A stretch of DNA of 64,000 nt, from NCBI GenBank assembly GCA_964480635.1, contig CAYZQE010000001.1, positions 1 to 64,000 of the forward strand, written 5' to 3'. A program made the position numbers and the translations under genes. The notes below the pieces were generated by a model. The model searched no databases. It had not been told where the DNA came from and worked only from the letters and a program-made list of their open reading frames with translations. How positions within the stretch are numbered: position 1 is the stretch's first letter; every line of letters starts with the position of its first letter. Below, one piece after another: positions 44,798 to 52,910 of the stretch. The stretch comes from CAYZQE01 sp964480635 (GTDB lineage Bacteria > Pseudomonadota > Gammaproteobacteria > GCA-001735895).

Positions 44798-46450
44798 TTG
44801 CCCACCATGGAAATTAAGGCCACAAACACTGCCACCTTGAATTCTAAAACTGTTCATAAGCTACAAGATTTACTCATTAAGTTTGAACACAATTTATTTA
44901 AAGCAATTATTAGCGCTAAAGTTAGCAATGAAACATTTGTCATCAATAGCAAGGCAGGTTCATTACAAATTAGCAGCAAACTTAATCTACAAATTGGCGA
45001 TGAACTCACATTAAATGTTAAGCTCGATAAAGCGTCACAGACTTTGTCTTTAAATATTTCTAAAATTGAGCGCCCTGTTGTTAAAACCCAGAATCTACAA
45101 ACTTTAAACGCAACGCCGATCACTATTAGTCATAAAAATGATATAAAGCAGTTACCCCATACTCAAGAGCACTTCGTTGCGAAGATTATCAGTATCGATA
45201 AAAAACATATTTATCTTCAAGATTTAAAAGGACAAAATTTTTCGGTAACGAAAGCAAACCTTAGTCATCTTTCATCTAATTTTCAAAAAGGTGAGCACGC
45301 CATCATCAAGTGGACATCCCCCGAAAAGGCAGAAATTCGGCCTATCGTTAAAGAGCATTTATTACACCAAGTCCAACGTCAATTATTACCTCAGCAAACA
45401 AGCAACCAACAAACTCATCAACGTTTAACCCAAGCCGCCTTTAAGCTATTTCAGGCCATCAATAACGAGATCATAAGCAAGAACAACGCATCGACAACAT
45501 CTGCTGCTTCAGTCCACGCCAAACCAACCGAGAGACAGGCACCTTTGGCTATACTTAAGGCTCAACAAACGCATAGTACTGTAAAAGAAAATATCGATGT
45601 GAAGCTTGGCAACCTCAAAGAAGCTATAAAACCAAGCCCATCAGTTGCACCACAGGTTTCAAAACCAAGCAATAGTAACAACGTCATTATTAAGCATACT
45701 CAAGATACTATTGAGACCATTAAAATTGATTTACAACGTCTTTTAACGACACATAAAATCACACCCAATCTACTTAAGTCAGAGACTATTCTAAAGCTTC
45801 TAACTGACTTAAATATCATTAGTAAATCAATCCTCCATGACTCAAGCAATAAAACATTTATTCACAAATTATCTCTTATTACCCAGTCTATCGACCTTGT
45901 TTTAAATGCATCAGACGATATGAAAAAGGGCGCCAAGCAAAATAGTAACGATGAATTATTGAGTGAACTATTAAAAACAACTTTAAAGGATGCTAAACAA
46001 ACGATTGAATTGACTATTCATAAAATGCTTTTTCAAACGGCTTCATCCAAATTAAACCAAGAAATAAACTCTTCATTATTAATCAATACCCAAATTCCTT
46101 TTGAAATAGACAAAAAAACGAAAGATATCGCTTTAAAAATCAAACAACATAAAAATGATAGCCATGATAAAGAGGATACTTGGGAAATTCATTTATCCTT
46201 AGAAATGGGTTTATTAGGATTAATTAGCACAAAGATTATCCTTAAAGATAGTTTAGATGTCTCTGTTACCTTTTGGGCTGAACTGTATAAAACCAAACAA
46301 CTCATCGATGAAAAAAAGAATGTTTTTCATCGGCAAATGACTAAAGCTGGGTTTAACTTAAGTCACATCAATATATTTCTTGGAAAAAAAATTGATGAGG
46401 TGCCACCTATTCAAATTAGCGACAAACAATTTATTGATATCAATGTCTAA
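44798..46450 (+). CDS. fliK: FliK-like flagellar hook-length control protein
   Basis: 550 aa. A long low-complexity N-terminal and middle part rich in Lys, Gln, Ser and Thr is followed by a C-terminal Flg_hook-like domain (about 450-540): WEIHLSLEMGLLGLISTKI, LDVSVTFWAELYKTKQLID and GFNLSHINIFLG. FliK measures hook length and switches FlhB export. The frame opens at TTG 44798, with GCGGAA 6 nt before it; ATG 44807 is an alternative. It overlaps the FlhB C-terminal homologue by 8 nt. It may be a second or divergent FliK, since a canonical fliK would be expected near fliL, outside the window. Confidence 0.75.
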   Translation: MPTMEIKATNTATLNSKTVHKLQDLLIKFEHNLFKAIISAKVSNETFVINSKAGSLQISSKLNLQIGDELTLNVKLDKASQTLSLNISKIERPVVKTQNLQTLNATPITISHKNDIKQLPHTQEHFVAKIISIDKKHIYLQDLKGQNFSVTKANLSHLSSNFQKGEHAIIKWTSPEKAEIRPIVKEHLLHQVQRQLLPQQTSNQQTHQRLTQAAFKLFQAINNEIISKNNASTTSAASVHAKPTERQAPLAILKAQQTHSTVKENIDVKLGNLKEAIKPSPSVAPQVSKPSNSNNVIIKHTQDTIETIKIDLQRLLTTHKITPNLLKSETILKLLTDLNIISKSILHDSSNKTFIHKLSLITQSIDLVLNASDDMKKGAKQNSNDELLSELLKTTLKDAKQTIELTIHKMLFQTASSKLNQEINSSLLINTQIPFEIDKKTKDIALKIKQHKNDSHDKEDTWEIHLSLEMGLLGLISTKIILKDSLDVSVTFWAELYKTKQLIDEKKNVFHRQMTKAGFNLSHINIFLGKKIDEVPPIQISDKQFIDINV

Positions 46451-46745
46451 TTCAAATTCATCGACCAAACAAAATTTTGCCATTGCATTAAGTTACGATG
46501 GCGATGCCCCACCTATCGTCACTGCGACTGGTCAAAATGATACTGCGGAAGAAATTTTAAAGCTTGCCGAAGAGGCTGATGTACCCATTTTTGAAGATCA
46601 TGAATTGGCTACTTTATTAAATGACCTAGAATTGGGCGAGCATATCCCAAAACCACTTTATAGGATCATTGCTGAAATACTGAGCTTTGCTTATATGCTC
46701 TCAGGAAAACATAAAAGCTTTATGGACAAACTGAAGCGCCCATAG
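46443..46745 (+). CDS. FlhB C-terminal-domain homologue (FlhX/YlqH-like)
   Basis: 100 aa. It corresponds only to the cytoplasmic export-switch domain of FlhB downstream of the NPTH cleavage site: FAIALSYDGDAPPIV (FAVALQYNPDNMAVP in FlhB), ILKLAEEADVPIFEDHELATLL and IPKPLYRIIAEILSFAYML. The Asn-Pro-Thr-His itself is absent, so it looks like a permanently cleaved mimic. The start is the ATG at 46443 inside the fliK end. The same FliK-like plus FlhB-tail pairing is known as ylqG-ylqH in Bacillus. Confidence 0.88.
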   Translation: MSNSNSSTKQNFAIALSYDGDAPPIVTATGQNDTAEEILKLAEEADVPIFEDHELATLLNDLELGEHIPKPLYRIIAEILSFAYMLSGKHKSFMDKLKRP

Positions 46746-46763
46746 CTCAATGATTGGGCTATG
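46741..46763 (+). terminator. Hairpin at the end of the FlhB-tail gene
   Basis: CATAGCTCAAT and ATTGGGCTATG pair over 11 bp with one T-G wobble and a minimal loop. The stem contains the stop codon. There is no T-run after it; a TTAAGG element end follows directly. It may still end or protect the transcript. Confidence 0.4.
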
Positions 46764-46784
46764 TTAAGGAGACACTGATTAAGT
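46764..46784 (+). repeat. Solo end of the TTAAGGAG inverted-repeat family
   Basis: TTAAGGAGACACTGATTAAG matches the termini of the elements at 49099-49364 and 56217-56380, differing at about three positions. No matching right end lies before cheW at 46875, so it is a truncated or decayed copy. Confidence 0.55.
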
Positions 46785-46874
46785 GTTTATTTCAAGAAAA
46801 GCAATGAGCTGATTAAGGTCAAATCATTGTCGGCTAGACTAATACTGTTCACCCTAAGCCTTATCTTAAAATAA

Positions 46875-47351
46875 TTAAAACCCTGACATATCGCCCCATT
46901 CGGATTCAGATAGTAGTTTATTTAAATCAACCAAAATTAATAATTGCTCTCCTCTGCTAACAACACCATCAATATACTTAGAGGTGTCATCATTACCAAC
47001 ATTAGGAGCCGTTTCAATTTCTGAGCGTTTAATATCGACAACTTCAGCAACGCTGTCTACCAATATGCCTATCGTATGTGTACTAGCCTCTATAACGATG
47101 ATACGTGAAAGATCATCATCCTCTTTAGACATTAAACCAAAACGAGTACGTGCATCGATAACACTGACCACATTACCACGTAAATTAATAATGCCAATCA
47201 CATAATGTGGTGCACCAGGAACTGGTGCTACTTCTGTTTCTCGCAGTACTTCTTGCACTTGCATAACATTAATGCCGTAAATCTCACCTTCTAAGGTAAA
47301 AGTCACACATTGAAAATCGTCTTTTGTATCATCGTTGTCTTGTTGAGCCAT
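46875..47351 (-). CDS. cheW: CheW coupling protein of the flagellar chemotaxis cluster
   Basis: 158 aa. CheW fold: FTLEGEIYGINVMQVQEVLRETEVAPVPG, IGIINLRGNVVSVIDARTRFGL and GILVDSVAEVVDI. The start region LRETEV differs from the IRGWE type of the accessory cluster, so it probably serves the flagellar CheA. It lies after parC-parP, as in Vibrio and Pseudomonas, but 190 nt away with its own candidate FliA promoter and a 5'-leader hairpin. Confidence 0.95.
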   Translation of the reverse strand: MAQQDNDDTKDDFQCVTFTLEGEIYGINVMQVQEVLRETEVAPVPGAPHYVIGIINLRGNVVSVIDARTRFGLMSKEDDDLSRIIVIEASTHTIGILVDSVAEVVDIKRSEIETAPNVGNDDTSKYIDGVVSRGEQLLILVDLNKLLSESEWGDMSGF

Positions 47352-47383
47352 TTAATGCCTCCAAAGTTTATTGTTGTAATTAA

Positions 47384-47435
47384 AACTCTTTGCGTAAAAC
47401 TAAATTTCAAGCGTTTTAGCTTTATGCAAAGAGTT
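47384..47435. repeat. Long hairpin in the cheW leader / parP trailer
   Basis: 21-nt arms at 47384-47404 and 47415-47435 pair at 19 positions around a 10-nt loop. On the minus strand the hairpin lies after the parP stop and between a candidate FliA promoter and the cheW start. It is followed by TTTTAATT, so it may terminate parP transcription or structure the cheW leader. Confidence 0.6.
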
Positions 47436-47457
47436 CATCTAATAAGCGATATTTAAT

Positions 47458-47484
47458 ATATCGGCAAAACTACCTATAAATTAA
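47458..47484 (-). promoter_or_regulatory. FliA (sigma-28) promoter upstream of flagellar cheW
   Basis: Minus strand: TTAATTTA, exactly 11 nt, GCCGATAT. The -10 matches at 7 of 8 positions and the -35 at 5 of 8. It is about 107 nt before the cheW ATG. Confidence 0.55.
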
Positions 47485-47540
47485 GCACATTTTAAAAAAA
47501 ATGCTTAATTATTTTCTATTTCTTTTAAAAATCATAACTA

Positions 47541-48293
47541 TTAGTCAGTCATTCTTTCAATATCATCTGTTTTTATAAGTTTTTTTCGAATGGCTTCGGG
47601 GTTTAATACCAGTGCTAACGTTTTTTTTATCGTCCCTAAAGACAAGCGATCCTTCTCTCCTGTATGCCATTTAATATCATCTTCATTTAACGTCACTACG
47701 TCCAATAATTCATCACAAGAAATAGCCCAGTCATTATCTTTAAAAACTAATAAATGACTTGGGTTAAAGTCATCATTATCCTTGCCTTGTACTATACCCA
47801 TTAATAATGCCGCCGTATCAGCCACGCGCACATTACTATCCCTATGTTTCAATAAGCCTTTAAAATAATTAGGGCTATACGGTAATTGAGTTAAGCGATT
47901 GCCAAAAGGCACAACGCTACCCATTCGTATTAAGGGAATAGAGAGTAAATGCCCTTTCACTTTAAACATTAGGCACTGAACTGGGAAGTTTAACTCTTCT
48001 TTTAGTGTTCGTTCTTGAGCTTTCTTTTTTTGTAGCTTTATTGATGTCTTTTCTAATTCAGTCTCATTGTCATTAACCGATACTTCTGCCGTAATAACAA
48101 CATCATCTTTAGTCAACTGCTTTAACGCCGTTAAAGGCGTCTCTAAAACATGAATATTATGGTTTTCATTATTGGCAACAAATTTAACATTTGGCTCGGC
48201 AACCGGTTCTGTCGCCTCTTGTAATAAATGATCAAGATAGCTTTCTACCGCTGTGTTAGCATCAAGCAATTTGCTGGGTTTTATTTTTTTCAT
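47541..48293 (-). CDS. parP: ParP: polar chemotaxis array adaptor with C-terminal CheW-like domain
   Basis: 250 aa. A variable N-terminal half is rich in charged residues. The CheW-like (AIF) C-terminal half covers about 105-245 (LNFPVQCLMFKVKGHLLSIPLIRMGSVVPFG, FKGLLKHRDSNVRVADTAALLMG). ParP ties ParC to CheA and to receptor arrays at the pole and replaces CheW in places. The start lies inside parC (32-nt overlap). Identification rests on the CheW-like fold plus its place next to parC. Confidence 0.87.
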   Translation of the reverse strand: MKKIKPSKLLDANTAVESYLDHLLQEATEPVAEPNVKFVANNENHNIHVLETPLTALKQLTKDDVVITAEVSVNDNETELEKTSIKLQKKKAQERTLKEELNFPVQCLMFKVKGHLLSIPLIRMGSVVPFGNRLTQLPYSPNYFKGLLKHRDSNVRVADTAALLMGIVQGKDNDDFNPSHLLVFKDNDWAISCDELLDVVTLNEDDIKWHTGEKDRLSLGTIKKTLALVLNPEAIRKKLIKTDDIERMTD

Positions 48294-49071
48294 CTTCTGT
48301 TCGCTGCTGTATGCCTAATAAAAAATCAAGCAATTGACGGTACGCAATACTACCTCGCGCTTTAGGGTCATACATAGATAATGGCTTGCCAACCTTGCTT
48401 GCGTCTCTAAATTTTGTATCTATTGGAATGACAGAACCCCATACATTAAAACGATATAGCTCTTTCATTTGCTTTAATGCATCAATAGATGCTCTGGTTC
48501 TTTTATCGTACATGGTTGGGATAATCATATAAGGCGTTTTAGTATGCAATGATTTTTCAACCATCTCTAAAGTATGAGTCATACGCTCTAAACCTTTTAA
48601 CGATAAGAAGTCTGTTTGCGCTGGAATTAATAACTGATCGCAAGCAGCTAAGGCATTAATCATTAAAATACCTAACATAGGCGGGCAATCAATCACACAA
48701 TAAGCAAAACGTGATGAGACCGCTTTTATTGCCTTAGCAACAACTAAACCCTTACCCTGCCCTACGCCCATTTGGCGATCTAAGGTCGCTAATGCAGTCG
48801 ATGCCGCAAATAAATAGGTGTTTTTAATATTCGTTGGTAGTAACAATTTTGCGATATCAACTTGGGATTCAGTTGGGTTTGCAAACAGATTATAAATCCC
48901 TGTTTCCATATCATCTGGATCATATCCTAAATAACTTGTTAACGAGCCATGAGGATCTAAATCAACCAATAAGGTTCGTTCATCGCCTTGGCATAAATGC
49001 CCCGCTAATGTAACAGCAGTCGTTGTTTTACCAACACCACCTTTTTGATTGATAATTGCCCAAGTTTTCAT
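48262..49071 (-). CDS. parC: ParC: ParA-like ATPase positioning the polar chemotaxis array
   Basis: 269 aa. Walker A is [20 protein letters not shown]' is DLDPHGSLTSYLGYD and Walker B is CVIDCPPMLG. It is a chemotaxis-type ParA (no parB; followed by parP), recruiting arrays to the old or new pole. In relatives, cheB lies between cheA and parC; here an inverted-repeat element does. Confidence 0.92.
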   Translation of the reverse strand: MKTWAIINQKGGVGKTTTAVTLAGHLCQGDERTLLVDLDPHGSLTSYLGYDPDDMETGIYNLFANPTESQVDIAKLLLPTNIKNTYLFAASTALATLDRQMGVGQGKGLVVAKAIKAVSSRFAYCVIDCPPMLGILMINALAACDQLLIPAQTDFLSLKGLERMTHTLEMVEKSLHTKTPYMIIPTMYDKRTRASIDALKQMKELYRFNVWGSVIPIDTKFRDASKVGKPLSMYDPKARGSIAYRQLLDFLLGIQQRTEDEKNKTQQIA

Positions 49072-49098
49072 AATTTTTAATCAAATAACAAATCATTA

Positions 49099-49364
49099 TT
49101 AAGGGAACCTCTGACTAAGTCCATAATTTTTATCTAAGCCAAATTTTACTCAGCTAGGCGTAGCATTGCAACGTCATCTAGATACCGTAAGATGCTAGAA
49201 CGACGTTGAGTGAAATTTGGCAACGACCCGAAGGGCGAGTTATCAAGCCACTCTCTCCGTCGTTCCAACTTTCACTAAGGACTCGTCATTAGCTTCAAGT
49301 TGCGCCTAGGATAGAATGGCTTGATAGATCGTAAAAGTTTATGGAGTTAATCAGGATCTCCTTA
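49099..49364. mobile_element. 266-bp MITE-like element with TTAA-flanked inverted termini
   Basis: The left end starts TTAAGGGAACCTCTGAC and the right end, reverse-complemented, starts TTAAGGAGATCCTGATTAAC. Both continue into TCCATAA, giving imperfect terminal repeats of about 26-28 bp. CTAGGCG also recurs in inverted orientation inside. There is no coding frame of note. The right TTAA supplies the TAA stop of cheA. It shares termini with the elements at 56217-56380 and 46764. Confidence 0.65.
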
Positions 49365-51419
49365 AGTGTAAACTTTCAATAAGCCAGGGACATCTAAAAT
49401 GATAGCAATGTTACCATCACCTGTAATTGTTGAACCGGCAAGCCCTGGTAATCCATGCAGCATCGCACCTAAAGGTTTGATAACGACTTCTTCTTGACCA
49501 ATAACTTGATCTACAACAAACCCGACGGATGAACTCCCCACTTGAACCATAATCACCTGAGGGTCTCCCTCATATTCAAGATGAGTTTCATTCTTCCCTA
49601 ACAACCATTTTCTTAAATAGAAAATAGGTGGCGCTTTACCTCGATTAAGCACCACTTCTTTACCATCTATAATACTCGTTTTTTTAGAGCTTAATTCAAA
49701 AATTTCATTGACGATAGACAAAGGTAATGCAAATTTACGATCCCCTAGCTGAACCATTAATGTAGGTAAAATAGCTAATGTTAATGGGACTTTTATCGTT
49801 AAAACAGTGCCTTTACCAAGAGCAGATTCAATATCAATGGTGCCATTTAATTGAGTAATCTTAGTTTTAACAACATCCATACCCACGCCACGACCAGAGA
49901 CATCTGATATCGCTTCTTTTGTGGACAAGCCGGGCAAGAAGATAAGGTCAAAACAGCCTTTATCGTCTAGGCGTGAGGCCGTTTCAGCATCCATTAAACC
50001 TTTCTCAATCACTTTATTACGCAACACTTCAGGATCCATCCCAGCGCCATCATCGGTGATTGATAAAAGGATATGATCACCTTCTTGTTTAGCCGCTAAA
50101 ATAACCTTTCCTTCTTGAGATTTTCCTGCTTTTTCGCGTATCGAAGGAATTTCAACGCCATGGTCAACTGAATTTCTAACTAGATGTACTAATGGATCGG
50201 CTAATGCCTCGACTAAATTTTTATCTAAATCGGTTTCTTCACCAACCAATTCTAAACTAATTTCTTTTTTTAAGGTTCTTGCCAAGTCACGAACCACTCG
50301 AGGAAAACGACCAAACACTTTTTTAACGGGTTGCATTCGTGTTTTCATGACCGCCGTTTGTAAATCAGCGGTAACAACATCTAAGTTTGATATTGCTTTA
50401 TGAACGCGCTCATCATCAATCGTTGCTCTTAATGTCGTCAAGCGATTACGTGCCAGCACGAGCTCTCCAACTAAATTCATAATGTCATCAAGCCGAGCAG
50501 TATCGACACGAACAGTTGTTTCACCTTTTAACGCACCAGAAGGTTCTTTTTTAGCCGGTGCTACTTTAGCTTTAATGGCTGGTTTCTTGATTACTGGATT
50601 AGGTTTCTTTTCAACTGGAGCAGCTTTGGCTGCCTCTTTAGCCTTTAGGGCTGGGCCTTTTCCAGCCCCATGCATATCATCAAGTAAACTTTCAAATTCG
50701 TCAGATGACATTGCATCACCTGAATTTTCTGGCGGAGGTGTTGCAGTTGGTTTTTTTGCAGTGCTCTCGACCGAAGATTTTGGCGCTGTACCCTTGCCAT
50801 GAATATCATCTAATAGTGATTCAAATTCATCATCAGATATATCGTTACCTTGAGCGGGCGCTGGAGTTTCTTTAACTACTGGTGCGCCGGCTGATCCATG
50901 CAGAGCATCTAAAAGCGATTCAAATTCATCATCAGATATATCATCCCCACCACCAACATGTTCGACAACTGGCGGTGCTGTCGCTTCTGACTCTTGCGCA
51001 GCAGTAGCGTCGGGCTCTGCAGGGGCATCACCTGGGGTCTGCATATCAATTAATTCTTGTAATAGCGCAGGGTCGGCTGGCGTAGGGTCTTCACCAGAGC
51101 GAATTTCCCCAAACATTTTAGTCACCTCATCCAAGACGCGTAAAAACGCATCCATTTTTTCGCTGTCTAAAGTAATCTCATTATTACGCAATAAATTGAA
51201 AACATCTTCAGATTTATGGCATACCTCAACCAAGCTGGTTAAGGCTAAAAAACTGCCACCACCTTTTATTGTATGAAATCCTCTAAAGATCGTATTTAGC
51301 AAATCAGCATCATCAGGAGATTGCTCTAAATCAACCAATTGCTCATTTAGCTCTTCTAAAATCTCACCTGCTTCAACTAAAAAGTCTTGCAGAATTTCAT
51401 CTTCTAGATCTATTGCCAT
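49362..51419 (-). CDS. cheA: Flagellar chemotaxis histidine kinase CheA
   Basis: 685 aa. The HPt domain has His49 (FRGFHTIKGGGSF). Instead of a globular P2, residues about 155-255 hold three copies of D-x-M/I-S-x-D-E-F-E-S-L-L-D-x-x-H-G, separated by Pro/Ala-rich linkers. P3 (TVRVDTARLDDIMNLVGELVLARNRL), P4 (LVRNSVDHGVEIP, DDGAGMD, GRGVGMDVV) and P5 follow. It lies in the cheY-cheZ-cheA-parC-parP-cheW order of polar flagellates. The C-terminal stop lies within the TTAA of a MITE-like element. Confidence 0.96.
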   Translation of the reverse strand: MAIDLEDEILQDFLVEAGEILEELNEQLVDLEQSPDDADLLNTIFRGFHTIKGGGSFLALTSLVEVCHKSEDVFNLLRNNEITLDSEKMDAFLRVLDEVTKMFGEIRSGEDPTPADPALLQELIDMQTPGDAPAEPDATAAQESEATAPPVVEHVGGGDDISDDEFESLLDALHGSAGAPVVKETPAPAQGNDISDDEFESLLDDIHGKGTAPKSSVESTAKKPTATPPPENSGDAMSSDEFESLLDDMHGAGKGPALKAKEAAKAAPVEKKPNPVIKKPAIKAKVAPAKKEPSGALKGETTVRVDTARLDDIMNLVGELVLARNRLTTLRATIDDERVHKAISNLDVVTADLQTAVMKTRMQPVKKVFGRFPRVVRDLARTLKKEISLELVGEETDLDKNLVEALADPLVHLVRNSVDHGVEIPSIREKAGKSQEGKVILAAKQEGDHILLSITDDGAGMDPEVLRNKVIEKGLMDAETASRLDDKGCFDLIFLPGLSTKEAISDVSGRGVGMDVVKTKITQLNGTIDIESALGKGTVLTIKVPLTLAILPTLMVQLGDRKFALPLSIVNEIFELSSKKTSIIDGKEVVLNRGKAPPIFYLRKWLLGKNETHLEYEGDPQVIMVQVGSSSVGFVVDQVIGQEEVVIKPLGAMLHGLPGLAGSTITGDGNIAIILDVPGLLKVYT

Positions 51420-51444
51420 TTTACTAACCTTTTACCCTATTTTT

Positions 51445-52191
51445 TTAAAAACCCAGACTTGCTAATAAATCATCAACATCATCTTGATTTGTTGCTACAT
51501 CGTCTTTACTCGCTGATGGTAACTGTGGACCATGCGCCTTAGTACCATCTTTCGGCTGATCTTTAGAATCCTTTAGCTTTGCACCAGAAATAGCGACTAA
51601 TCTGACTAATTTTTCTTCGACTTCCTTAACCATGGTAATGACTTGTTTAATCATTTGCCCCGTTAAGTCCTGATAATCTTGAGCCAACATGATTTCAGTC
51701 ATGGATTGATTGATTTTTGCAGTCTCATTAGGAATAGAAGTCAAAAATTCATCAATGTCGTCACTTAGAACAACAAACTCTTCTTTTGATAGCTCTCTAT
51801 TACGAAATTGCTCCCAACGATTTTTAATCTTACTGGCATGATCAGAAAAATTTCCGACAACGGTCATTGTTTCTTCAGCGCCATTCATTGTTTTGTGGGC
51901 GGCTTCGTTGGTTTTTTCGACAATAAAATTTAATCGCTCTGTCGCATCGGGTATTTCATTTTCGGCTAATTCTGCCACTCGATCATCGTCGCTAAAAGCA
52001 TTTATCGATTCGTGTATTTCACGCGTTAATTTTCCTAGTTCTTGAAATAAAGACGACTCTCTTAACGTCGTTAACTCACCGACCAAACGATTGACTTCAT
52101 CAGTATCTTTTTTATCAATGGCTTTATTCAAGCCTTGAATACGCTCTAAATAATCATCACTTAAAAAATCATCACTGGATTCCGTATTCAT
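51445..52191 (-). CDS. cheZ: CheY-P phosphatase CheZ
   Basis: 248 aa, long helical hairpin. The active helix is [14 protein letters not shown] with Asp175 and Gln179. A flexible tail ends in [12 protein letters not shown], matching the E. coli CheZ C-terminal peptide that binds CheY. The start overlaps the cheY stop by 4 nt (ATGA), so the two are translationally coupled. Confidence 0.96.
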   Translation of the reverse strand: MNTESSDDFLSDDYLERIQGLNKAIDKKDTDEVNRLVGELTTLRESSLFQELGKLTREIHESINAFSDDDRVAELAENEIPDATERLNFIVEKTNEAAHKTMNGAEETMTVVGNFSDHASKIKNRWEQFRNRELSKEEFVVLSDDIDEFLTSIPNETAKINQSMTEIMLAQDYQDLTGQMIKQVITMVKEVEEKLVRLVAISGAKLKDSKDQPKDGTKAHGPQLPSASKDDVATNQDDVDDLLASLGF

Positions 52192-52574
52192 CCATCTATC
52201 CTCTCAAATATTTTTTCTATTTTTTCTTTAAGAGTGATGGCAGTGAACGGCTTCACAACATATCCGTTTACGCCTGCTTGTGCGGCTTCAATAATTTGTT
52301 CACGCTTAGCCTCTGCTGTAACCAACAAAATTGGCATTGTAGAAAGCTTATCGTCAGCCCTTACTTTTTTTAACAACGTCAAGCCATCCATACCAGGCAT
52401 ATTCCAATCAGTGACTAAAAAATCATAGTTTCCTGATTGTAATAAAGGCCATGCCGTTTGCCCATCATCAGCTTCTGATGTGTTATTGAACCCCAAATCA
52501 CGTAGAAGATTCTTTATGATTCGGCGCATTGTCGAAAAATCATCAACAATTAGTATCTTCATATTTTTATTCAT
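52188..52574 (-). CDS. cheY: Motor-binding response regulator CheY
   Basis: 128 aa, receiver only. DD at 11-12, phospho-acceptor Asp56 ([12 protein letters not shown]), Thr in LLVTAEA, and Lys in [12 protein letters not shown] as in E. coli CheY. Starts are possible at 52595, 52574 and 52562. The ATG at 52574 is chosen because GGAGG lies 4 nt before it and the conserved fold starts a few residues later. First gene of cheY-cheZ-cheA. Confidence 0.96.
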   Translation of the reverse strand: MNKNMKILIVDDFSTMRRIIKNLLRDLGFNNTSEADDGQTAWPLLQSGNYDFLVTDWNMPGMDGLTLLKKVRADDKLSTMPILLVTAEAKREQIIEAAQAGVNGYVVKPFTAITLKEKIEKIFERIDG

Positions 52575-52595
52575 GCAACCTCCATAGCATTGCAT

Positions 52596-52910
52596 TGTGT
52601 TTTACAGCAACTGCGCTAAATTAACTTAACGGCAGTTTTTGCAAAGAGTTAAATTATTTTTTTAATAAACCTTTTTTATTAAACCAATTACTTGGTTTTC
52701 AACCCTAAGAATAGACTATAAATTTTATTTTGCAGAAGGAATCTTGAATCATAGCCATAATTTTTTATGGCGCCAAATAATCAATTACTCAGCATCTTTT
52801 ATGGCGTTATTAAGAGAAGGGTAAATACAAAAAAGATATTGAAATCATTCTTAATTAGTTATGACATAGTAAGCTAATAAGCCATTTATTCCGTTATAAA
52901 GCGTTATAAA
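52596..52910. other. 315-bp gap between fliA and cheY
   Basis: No gene is seen. It contains a candidate FliA promoter (52626-52652), a small hairpin AAACCAA-TTAC-TTGGTTT near 52682-52700 and a hairpin GCCATAA-TTTT-TTATGGC at 52754-52771. It is otherwise AT-rich. It separates the flhF-fleN-fliA transcripts from cheY-cheZ-cheA. Confidence 0.6.
52626..52652 (-). promoter_or_regulatory. Candidate FliA (sigma-28) promoter upstream of cheY-cheZ-cheA
   Basis: Minus strand: TTAACTCT, exactly 11 nt, GCCGTTAA. The -10 matches at 7 of 8 positions, the -35 at 5 of 8. It is about 52 nt before the chosen cheY start. Confidence 0.45.

Noticed and set aside
52754..52771. GCCATAA-TTTT-TTATGGC hairpin as the fliA terminator
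   Set aside because: It has a symmetrical stem but no T-run on the minus strand and is about 140 nt past fliA; kept only as a hairpin in the gap description.
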